A DNA stretch of 64,000 bases from Triglochin maritima (lineage: Eukaryota > Streptophyta > Magnoliopsida > Alismatales > Juncaginaceae): positions 2,001,501 through 2,065,500 of the forward strand of contig OY821777.1 of assembly GCA_963682175.1 (NCBI GenBank). The letters run 5' to 3'. The translations under genes and the position numbers were made by a program. Position 1 is the stretch's first letter, and each line of letters starts with the position of its first letter. Under the pieces are notes generated by a model. It saw nothing but the letters and a program-made list of their open reading frames with translations. It was not told where the DNA came from and ran no database searches. This document shows positions 36,534 to 45,979 of the stretch, in pieces.

Positions 36534-38375
36534 TCACCAGTAATCTTTGCAGGAGCATGAACCGCCCTTAAAGTGATGAAATCGACTAGCATCCCTCACT
36601 ACAATCTCACGGTCGACCATCCCACTCACCGACTTTATAAACCAATGGCAATCTTCACACACCCTCAAGTTCTTGATCACCAAAATCCTCGTTCCCGGTT
36701 CCGTGCTAATCAACCCAAACGCGATGGCCAATTTCTCACTATGAATGGCACCGTCTGTCTTGCCAGCTTTACCATCCTTCTCCATTGCCATTTCCTCCAA
36801 CTTAGCCACCGTGTTGTATATGTCATTCTTCTGTGGGTGAGACTGGTCGTCTGCTAAAAACAGATGGATCTTCTTGTTATGCTCAACATAGCTACAACCA
36901 GGCTCCTTTCTTAGACCTCTCCGTCTCATCATTGTTCGAACTCGGGCAATGCCATCAGTTTCCCCATTATCATTGTAAATGTTCGAAAGAAGCACGTAAT
37001 AACCCACGTTATCCGGCTCAAGTTCAACAACATGATCGAACGCAATCTCAGCCATCTTAACGTCGCGATGGATCTTACACGCTCCAAGAAGTGCCCCCCA
37101 AACAGCACCATCAGGCTTCATGGGCATCGACTGTATAACCTCCCAAGCCTTCTGTATCCGTCCCGCCCGGCCAAGGAGATCTACCACACAAGCATAATGC
37201 TCAACCTTCGGAACCACCCCGTAATCTCTCCCCATCTTATGGAAAATCTCCATACCCTTATCCGTAAGCCCGGCGTGACTACACGCGGACAACACACTCA
37301 ACATCGCAATCCCATCCGGCCGAATCCCCGTACCCACCATCTCCTCAAACAACCCGACCGCCCTCTCCCCAAACCCATGCATCCCATACCCCGAAACAAT
37401 GGCAGTCCACGTGACCACCGTCCTTTCTGGCATTTCCTCAAACACCTCCCACGCCCTCCTCAAATCCCCACACCTAGCATGCATATTAATCAAAGCATTC
37501 CCTAAAAACACATTCCTTAACAACCCCGGATCCTCCCTAACCCTCCCATCCACCTCCATCCCAACGTCTCCCACCCCGAGCCCGGCACACGACGACAACA
37601 CGCAAACAAGCGTAAACGAATCCGGCACAGCCCCACCCTTATCCTTCATATCCCCATACAACCCCAGCACCTCGGCCACCATACTCCGCCTCTCGTACGC
37701 CGACATCATGGCATTCCAACTAATCACGTCCCTAACCGGCATAAACTCAAACAGCTTCCTCGCGTCCTCGAGATCCCCACACCTCGCGTAGGACGTCAGA
37801 ACCGCATTCCCGACCTCCACGAACCCATCCATCACCCCCACTTTCACCCCCACACCATGCACGCCCACCAACCAACCCCGGTCTTTACACGACGGGAGGA
37901 GAGACAAGAAGGTGGTGGGACCCACGGGAGTAGAGGATATAATCATGTTGCGGAAGGCGTGGAATGCGAGGTGGGGGAGGGAGTTACGGGAGAAGGCAGA
38001 GATGAGGGCGTTGTGGGACTGGGGAGGGTGGGAAGGGGAGAAGAGGCGGAGGGAGAGGTGGGGGAAGGAGAGGCGGGAGTAGAGAGAGATGAGGGAGGTG
38101 AGGAGGTGGGGGTTGGAGAGGGAGCCGGACTTGAGGGCGAGGGAGTGGAGAGAGAAGGCGAGAGAAGGAAGGGAGAGGATGAGGCAGGAGTTGAGGAGGG
38201 ATGGGATGGGGAAGAGGGAGTCGGATGGGTGGGTCCGGTGGAGTGTGAGGAAGAGACGGAGGGCCGACAGGTGGTTGTTGGTTCGGGTCAGTGTGAGGAT
38301 CAGTTTGGTGGTTTGGTGTGGAGAGGTTGGGAGGGTGGTGGTGGTGGTGATGGATGATGGGTCGTCGTCTGTCAT
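36534..38375 (-). CDS. DYW-class pentatricopeptide repeat protein, likely organelle RNA editing factor
   Basis: A single uninterrupted frame of 613 codons, intronless as usual for plant PPR genes. After a Thr/Ser-rich N-terminus come PLS-type repeats (NALISAFSRNSLPHLAFHAF, DVISWNAMMSAYERRS, TVVTWTAIVSGYGMHGFGE, DGIAMLSVLSACSHAGLT), then the E/E+ region (DGAVWGALLGACKIHRDVKM). The DYW domain carries the zinc-deaminase elements HSEKLAIAFGL and CEDCHWF and ends exactly in CKDYW. DYW proteins bind specific sites in mitochondrial or plastid transcripts and catalyse C-to-U editing. From remembered sequence the C-terminal half resembles Arabidopsis At3g11460 (MEF10), a mitochondrial editing factor; that assignment is tentative. 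The coding strand is pyrimidine-rich and much more GC-rich than its flanks in the 5' half, which creates long spurious frames on the other strand. Confidence 0.95.
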   Translation of the reverse strand: MTDDDPSSITTTTTLPTSPHQTTKLILTLTRTNNHLSALRLFLTLHRTHPSDSLFPIPSLLNSCLILSLPSLAFSLHSLALKSGSLSNPHLLTSLISLYSRLSFPHLSLRLFSPSHPPQSHNALISAFSRNSLPHLAFHAFRNMIISSTPVGPTTFLSLLPSCKDRGWLVGVHGVGVKVGVMDGFVEVGNAVLTSYARCGDLEDARKLFEFMPVRDVISWNAMMSAYERRSMVAEVLGLYGDMKDKGGAVPDSFTLVCVLSSCAGLGVGDVGMEVDGRVREDPGLLRNVFLGNALINMHARCGDLRRAWEVFEEMPERTVVTWTAIVSGYGMHGFGERAVGLFEEMVGTGIRPDGIAMLSVLSACSHAGLTDKGMEIFHKMGRDYGVVPKVEHYACVVDLLGRAGRIQKAWEVIQSMPMKPDGAVWGALLGACKIHRDVKMAEIAFDHVVELEPDNVGYYVLLSNIYNDNGETDGIARVRTMMRRRGLRKEPGCSYVEHNKKIHLFLADDQSHPQKNDIYNTVAKLEEMAMEKDGKAGKTDGAIHSEKLAIAFGLISTEPGTRILVIKNLRVCEDCHWFIKSVSGMVDREIVVRDASRFHHFKGGSCSCKDYW

Positions 38376-39125
38376 TTCATTTCGCGGTGGTGGGAGGGAG
38401 GGAGTCGAGTTTGGGAATTGGGGTGTTTGTTTGAATAATTTAAAATAATATTATTTTCAAGGGTTAATTACTCTTTGATTTCATTTTGCACCGCAAAAAT
38501 TAATTTTACGTGGTAAACCAAATCGAATATCATATCTTGTTTGAATTTGATCGGATTTAATACCAATCAGGTATTATGTTTTATTGTAATCATGTATTAC
38601 TATCTTTTTTTTAAAGTATATATATTGTTAATAAAAACGTTTTTAGCTCTATTTAGACAAATGGTTTTTTTATTCAAATCTAACACAACAACTCTTAAGT
38701 CACAATTTAAACTATAGAACTCCTAAGATTACAATGTTTATTGAAACTCAAATACCAAAAATAACACACAATTCATAACTTTAACTGAAACAAACCTCAA
38801 TAACTATTTTTTTTAATTCATCGAAATAAAACTCTAAATCACAAATCGAAATCGGACAATCAAACCCTAAAGCACAAAACTTAACTTTTCAAATACAATC
38901 GAATCCAAAATACCAAAATAAACACATAAAAAATTAACATGACAACTACGTATTCGAATAAACACCCTAACAAAAACACATTCATTTTAAAAATGTGTAA
39001 TGTGAAACAACAACCTACCTGTGTAAAAACAAAACATAAGTAAATATTCACATACCATCATAAAATTCACATTTTTATCAAAAAAAATAGTTACTCGGCC
39101 ATATCATGAAACTCAACTAGAATTT

Positions 39126-39144
39126 GGGGGGGGGGGGGGGGGGG
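39126..39144. repeat. 19-bp poly-G tract
   Basis: Uninterrupted G run in AT-rich intergenic DNA; third homopolymer G/C run of this kind in the window. Confidence 0.9.
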
Positions 39145-39388
39145 ACAAATTTCTCACTCTAAATGACAAGTAATATTTAAGAACTTAGCATCACGAAGCA
39201 TTGGATGTTAAATATTTGAACAGTTAAAATTAATGTTTTTATGTTGTTTTGAGATTCTTGTTGACAAATTCAATACTGATATATCAGCAATCTAACTCTA
39301 CACATAAAATTATAATGCCAAACAATATAAAATTACCAACTTAAATAATATACCATGACTGTATGGATTTGGCTATAAAGTTGTCGTA

Positions 39389-39509
39389 ATTATTAACTCA
39401 GTTTAAGATATAGATTTTATAAATACCTAAACTTTTATAATTGTATTGATTAAATTATTAAGTCAAAACATGAATTTAATCAATACAATTATAAAACTGA
39501 GTTAATAAT
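39389..39509. repeat. AT-rich foldback, MITE-like
   Basis: The inner arms TTATAATTGTATTGATTAAA and TTTAATCAATACAATTATAA are perfect complements around a ~16-nt loop. The outer arms ATTATTAACTCAGTTT and AAACTGAGTTAATAAT extend the pairing past a ~29-nt interruption on the left side. No coding content. Confidence 0.8.
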
Positions 39510-42500
39510 TTATAAACAATATATATACTCTTTAAAGATAAAAGTTTATGGTTTGAATTTATTTAAAAGATTTATTTTTGTTTGGTTTTAAGATATTGAT
39601 TTTTTTGTAAAATAAAAATAGTTATAAAAATTTTATAGTTATTATTAGCAAATAATTAAAACGAGTTTTTTGTGTTTTAAAATAATATATTAAAGAAGTT
39701 AGCATATATAAAAAATTATAGTTATTATTAGCATATATGGAATTGATTTTTAGGAACAATTATGAAAAATTGTTAATAAATTATATTAAATGAGAACTAG
39801 TGCAGTAATCAATAATAAATTAATATTTTAAAAATGAGATGTCGATTAAGTTTGTTTAGTTTTTAAATTTACTAATTGTTTTGCATTTTAAAAAAGTTAA
39901 CTTAAAATAATTTCATTGTTTAATAATGCCATATCATTTTAAAATTATGTATTTAGGAGATTACTATTTTAAGAAATAAAATTACAATAGTTACACCTGT
40001 AAATCGTTTTCTCTTATAATTAACTTGATATTTTGTTGTGTTTTACAATTACTAAACTGTTTTACAATTTCTAAAATTTATCCGTTTTAGTTTTAACTCA
40101 CTTGTGTTTCCATGAACTCGAAGGATAGCAGAATTCCTATTTATAGTGTACGATAAAAAATTGCGAAGAAATTGAAATATCGACAGTCAATTGGATATTT
40201 TTTTTCGTTGCCATAGAAGAAGGAAAAAACTAGAATGAGAAAGATAAGTGTTACCGACACATAAAAAAACTATACTTACAAAACCAATATCTTCGTTCAT
40301 TCCTCCCCAACTTTCCAACCTAATTACCCTTCGAACACTTAAACTTAATTATAGTATATCGTCCAACATTTTCTTCTTTGCAGTTGTCTCATTAGTCGTC
40401 TCATCCATTTCCTTCTGTCCATGCCAACATTTGCTTTCTAAACTCGCAATTCATTTGTGAAAATTGTATCCACGTGATTTTACTCATGTGTCGTCTATGG
40501 TCTTAGACAAATTGATTTTTGGCCTATTTACCAATTGTAGCACACGAGGAAGTTTTCGTTATTACACAAAATCCAAGCAAAGAGTGTAGGGGGTTATTAA
40601 ATGATACCTGATATAATGGTCACAAATCACAATATTGTATTTGTCCCACAAAAACTCGGTTTATATCGTGCGTAAAACTCCTATTGTTCGGAAAAAAGGA
40701 GTTACAGAACATCCTTCTGATAGTAATGTAATTGCTATCCTGATCAATCTTTTATATTTCAATGATTTTCAGAAGTACATTTTCATTTATTCATCATACA
40801 TCCAAACCCGGAAATCCCAACCCCATGCATGATGATTCATATATAGAGGCCATATGAATGTCATCTCGTCGCTATAAGTTGTTTTTCTAGCAGCGACCAT
40901 ATGCAAGATTCAGCTCCGACCAAACAGGAACACAACCACCACCCCTCTATCCGATCCCCGACAAGACACCAACACATCCCTACTCATCCCCGTTGATGTA
41001 CCAACAGATCAACATTGTGGCGCACCGCCGGAGAATGTACATCCTCGCGCGCTGCTCCTTCACCAGCGACCCGCATCTGCTGGCGAACCCTCGCCGTCGT
41101 CCGACGTCATTGGAGCTGCGGAGGCGCCACCTCGCCTGAGCCATGTACTTTGCCCGGGGAAGGTGTTGGTGGCTTCCAAGGGAATCTGGGCGGGCACGTG
41201 GGTGGGGTTTTATAGTGTCAGATTTGCGTCGGGAAATGCAGAGGCGGTGGTGGAATTGGAGCCGGATTTCGATTGGTGGTGCGTTAAAAGGTGTGATGGA
41301 AGGGTGGATCTAACGTTAACTTTCTTTTTGTTTGGGTTTGAATTTGACCGGTGGTTGTTTGGGATTAGAGTTAGATCTTTGTAAGTGTGCAAACATGGTT
41401 GAAAGAAATATCTAAGTTTTAGAATTATCAAAAAAAAACTATAAGTATAAGGGTGAAAGTGGTCAATATAATATCTACTCCGGTTGACATATTCAAATCG
41501 ATTTAGTAAGATATAATCACTAAATATAGAATCCGTTTAAATACAGTAATGAATATAATAATGGTAAGAGTATATAAGCTAATATTCAGTTCGTATTAGT
41601 ATCTGAAGTCTTAATTTCAAATCTTTCTATACATGCATAAGAGATGATATCTACTCCGTCTTTGGACCATTTTCACTTTTCGATATAAGTTTGTTCTTAT
41701 TTGTTAAAAGTTATATAGAAGAATCAATTTTTTTACCGATATAATATTATTTTTTATTTGTTTGGATGTGTACGAAAATTACCGAAGCTTGAGATTTTCA
41801 AAGTTCGAACTGATTCATTTTCGGATCTAAGTTTGAAGATATTTCCCCCCTTCCAAATAGAGATTTGTCTTTCTTTTGGAACAAGAGTTGACAACGACAA
41901 GACACAATATAAAAGATATTTTATAAGAATTTGAACATTAGTTGAATCCGAATTTGAAAATGTTCAAATTTGAATACAAAGTTGGTAAGTTATAAGAATT
42001 TTGGATTTGATATGTTTATTTGATTCGAAACCATTCGGTAGTTTGATTCGAAACCATTGATATACCAGAAGTCCGGTTCAAAGAGATCGGAGTTTGTAAG
42101 AAAAATCATAGAGTTGCGAAGGCTGTGGATCATAGCCGATTTTTTATATTATGCTAATAAAACTACCAATTTTCAAAAACAAAAAAAAAGAGAAAAATCT
42201 ATAGAGTTTTCCATTTAAAGGGGGTCAAAAATTCGCACCCGCATCGACTAATTTGATGACTCATCTAATTCCCACCCACCAGACTACTCCAGAAGTGGAG
42301 TCCCAACTCCCAACACTTTTTCCACATGGGTCGGTCCTGGTGGATCCAGTCCATTCCACGGTCCACGCCCCAATCCGACCCGACCCGGTCTGAGCCACCT
42401 GCCCAGACCCAACCCCACTCTCTTCTTCCGCGAAGCTTCCTCCGTCCGTCAACAACTCTCCCTCTATCCACCTCAACGAGATCTGCCACTACACTTCCTT

Positions 42501-43928
42501 CCATCATCCCAATCGGAGAGATTCCGTTGGCTCCAGCAGATCGGGTTCTTTGGTGGAAGTAAAAGTTATACGGTTGGGATTACGTTTTTTTTGGGGGTTT
42601 GGGTTTAAACTTAGAAGTAGTTAAGTTTTTTTTGTCATTTTTGTGTGTAATTAAGTCCATTTGAGAATGAATTGGAGGATTGGGTGTGATGTGAGATTTG
42701 ATGGATTAGATGATTGCGGTGAATTTTGATTTTTAGGAGTCTTAAGAAAGACCTATATTCAGATTACGAGGTGCAGTACAAATGGTCGAGGATTTGGAAT
42801 CATATCCGCAGGTATTGGGATCGAATCCCCGTTGCGTGCAAAAAACAAATTCACAAAGTGGGGTAGGTGCCTGAGAATTATGGATTTTTATGAGTCATTA
42901 AAAAATACCTATTGCCATTTTTGTTGTTGTTGAGTAAATCATGACACGAGAGTAATCCGTTATTGAATTGCATTTGAGAAGGCGGTTAAAATTGTTCGTC
43001 CTCGAATTAAATGGCGAAGCCATAGTCACCGGGTGAATTTTTTTAACACTCTAGTGGAGAGTTGTGATCAGTAGCTGACACCCAAGTACTTGGCTTTTAA
43101 GGAGAGGGTTAACCAGCTAAGTTCACACTCTAATAGAGCGGGGTTGGTTGACTCGAGGGGCTCACTCAAAGCTAAGACATGACGGTCTATTAAGTGTAAA
43201 TTCTTCTCGGAGCATCAAGCAGCGCAACCTGGTTCTACTTGACTAAGCCCCGTGCTCGCCCAAGGAGGGAGTTTGTAATTGAACTGCTAAGAAGACATAA
43301 TGGTCTTTGACTCCTGTCACTCCATCTCAAAGCTGTGCACCAAATTTTGAGTGAAAATGATACGATAATTATGAGGTGAAACCGTGAAAGTGAAGAGTAT
43401 CTCGCAGGACCAATCAAGTTTGAAGGGTGGCACATCGTAGCCGTTGTTATGGATTCCTTATCCAAGGGGAGCTTACTTTCCGTCTTCATTGTGCACTGCA
43501 TATACTGCAATTTTAGTTGTGTTTTACCTAACCATGTTCCACATTTCATTTGGCATGATGCTGCAACAGTTGCTGCATTACACAACATTTGCTGCCCATT
43601 CACAATTTGATGAATACCTTATTATTTTTTGTCTTGGTTGATTGTTGTTATTTGCATGGGAGTGGATTTTAAAGATTTAGTGTGATTTTACGAGATAAAT
43701 GAATTTAAAAAAGATGGGTGTTCTGTTTCTTGGTTGTTCTTGCCTTTTGGTTGTTTGATCATGAGTTGAAGCACTTTGAGAGTCCCACTTCAGCTAGATT
43801 GGTGAACCAACAAATGGAATCAACAATTCTTTTATATATGGATTGCATATCAGCCATATCTTCTTGCTTCAAGAATAAAATTAATTATTCTTTTGTTCTT
43901 ATGTTGGAAGTAAATAATGTTATTCTTG

Positions 43929-44385
43929 GGGTCTATTTGGAATCACATTTTGATAACCGGATTTGATTCCTGAAAATTGAGAATCAAATGTGATTTACAA
44001 TTGACATCCAAAAACTTAAAATCTGCATGGCTGATGCAATGGTATGTTTTGGGACGATTCTAAGATTTGGTCAGATTTTAGAAAATCTGATTATTAAAAC
44101 GTGATGTCCATTTATACTGTGTCAAAGATTAAGTTGTTTTTTGACATTTGGAATATCATGGACTATATCAAAGTGCTATTTAAACGTTGTATTTCTTTTA
44201 TTGTGGAATCGCAGATGGTCAGTTGCATTTGCATTTGCATCTTTTGGGTCAATTGAAAACAACCTCACTGTTTTACAGTGGTAGGGTTGCGTACATCCCC
44301 CCCCCCCACCTCGCTTAGGCGGGAGCCTTGGGGTTATGTTGATGATGATTATTATTATTATTAAAACGTGATTCCAAACAGACCC
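43929..44385. mobile_element. TIR element (MITE-like, 457 bp) in the presumed CAX 5' intron
   Basis: Left end GGGTCTATTTGGAATCACAT and right end reversed GGGTCTGTTTGGAATCACGT form a TIR of about 28 bp with few mismatches. No unambiguous target duplication flanks it, so the superfamily is not assigned. The interior includes a SINE-like 3' end (about 44275-44370). Confidence 0.65.
44275..44370 (+). mobile_element. SINE 3'-end-like fragment with trinucleotide tail
   Basis: GTAGGGTTGCGTACATCC, a C run, then CCTCGCTTAGGCGGGAGCCT followed by a GAT/TTA microsatellite tail. From memory this matches the conserved 3' region of plant Au/TS-type tRNA-derived SINEs. No 5' promoter boxes are attached, so the copy is truncated. 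Confidence 0.5.
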
Positions 44386-44434
44386 TTAAACAAATTTACT
44401 ATTTTTTTTACATCCATTCTTCCCGAACAATTCT

Positions 44435-45944
44435 TGTAGGATCGTGTGGGTTATGACTCCACTAATCACTATTAATCTAATCACCTATTTGTTTAACTAA
44501 GTCAAGATGCACAACGGAATTTTCAAGCAAACAAGCAAGTAAATGAAGAATAATGCAAACCACAAAGACGCGTCGGTTTTTATAGAGGTTCGGCACCCCA
44601 CCCGGGTCCTAGTCCTCTCTTGTAAGCTCCGCTCGACTCCACGAGCTCCGCCTACGTCTTCACTAACCACTCTCCGTTCCAGGCCGGGAGAGAACGCCTT
44701 TTACAAAACAAACTCCGCGAACAACCTCGCGAGCTTGACTTTCTTCTCTCACAATCCGAGAGGAACACTTCGGGCTTTCACCGAAGTCCTTGCTTCTTGA
44801 ACAAAGGTTGAGTGGAACAACACTCTCTAAATCTTGAGCATACTTGAGTAGGATTAAGGAATTGATCACTAAAGTGTGGAAATTGAGGTTTGAAGTGTTT
44901 GAGATTCTCTCTAAAGTTTGGGACAAGTTTGTAGTGGGAGAGTTGTGTTAAAATGTGTTTTACAACTCCTTATACAGACATTAGAGAGAATAGAGCCGTT
45001 GGGATTGATTGAGTATGAGTTGATGTGTGATTACACAAAACAGAAACCGCAAGACCAAATTCTGGACAAAATCGGTCGACCGGATCGGGCTGAACAGTCG
45101 ACCGTTAGGCAGTTTTGTACTAAGTTCGGTCCACTGGTTAAGCAACGGTCGACCGCCCAACGCTATGACTTAGGTACACTTAAGTGATCGGTCGAACACC
45201 TAAAGGGGAACGGTCGACCGATATGTACCAGACACTTTTGGGTTGACAAACAATTTGATATTCGGTCGACCGAAACAGGTCTAACGGTTGACCGTTTTTT
45301 CAACAGGAGATTCGGGTTTGTCAAGAGATGGACAAACGGTCGACCGATCATGGTCCTCGGTCGATCGATACATGAAATGTATTTTGGGGTATAATTGGTT
45401 TAATACGAATACGACCGTTGGGTATATACGACAAAAGTAACGGTCGGGAAAATAAGTTCAAACGGTCGACCGAAAGAGATGGTGCGGTCGACCGAAACTG
45501 GACAGGGAAACACAAACTGGATTACTTGATCATCCGGTCGACCGAACGACATGTTGTGGTCGACCGTTTTGGTTCAGACAGCTAAAGTTCAGGTTTGGTG
45601 TTTTCCGGTCTAAGTTTGGGTGATCTATGGAAGTCCAAATAATGTGAATTTTTGTGTGTGACTTCTATAGGGAAACTAGTGTGTGTTAAAGTTGATTTTA
45701 TCTCAAGTATGCTCAAAATACACAAGTTCCTAAAGACTCAAATAAATACAAAATACATGTCTTCAAATGAGCTTGATTACATGTCTTGACTTGTTTTCCT
45801 TTCTTCATTGAGTATTGATCACCTGTAGAGGTTAGCACAAAACAAATATATATGCAATGCAATATGTGTGCTACTCTACATGATCATAATTAAGATTATG
45901 TTAATTAAATCATCAAAACATAGATTAAGACCAAAAAACGAACA
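44435..45944 (+). mobile_element. Solo LTR, family A copy 2 (1510 bp), TSD ATTCT, 35 bp before the CAX start codon
   Basis: Starts TGTAGGATCGTG, ends AACGAACA, and is flanked by the exact duplication ATTCT (44430-44434 and 45945-45949). Same family and orientation as 6456-7810, but about 155 bp longer, mainly in the palindrome array (45070-45565), which has eight exact CGGTCGACCG copies plus variants. No internal coding. It sits sense to the CAX gene in what must be its 5'-UTR intron. Confidence 0.92.
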
Positions 45945-45979
45945 ATTCTCACTATTTGCTCTAAAATACTTTTTTACAG

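Larger units (their letters stand above)
38376..42300. other. AT-rich intergenic, no recognised gene
   Basis: About 3.9 kb of mostly AT-rich DNA between the divergent PPR and CAX genes. It includes a foldback at 39389-39509, a 19-bp poly-G run at 39126-39144 and a GC-rich island at about 40990-41230. The island has a 47-codon plus-strand frame (40996-41139, beginning MYQQINIVAHRRRMY) that I do not recognise and cannot call a gene. Some short direct repeats (GATTCGAAACCATT, near 42020-42050) also occur. Confidence 0.5.

Noticed and set aside
37857..38448. Long plus-strand frames rich in Glu/Gly/Arg opposite the PPR gene
   Set aside because: They are antisense shadows of the pyrimidine-rich 5' half of the DYW PPR coding sequence and have no domain content of their own.
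40996..41139. 47-codon frame in a GC-rich island upstream of CAX
   Set aside because: No family recognised, no clear splice partners, and its composition follows the island. Listed only as part of the intergenic entry.
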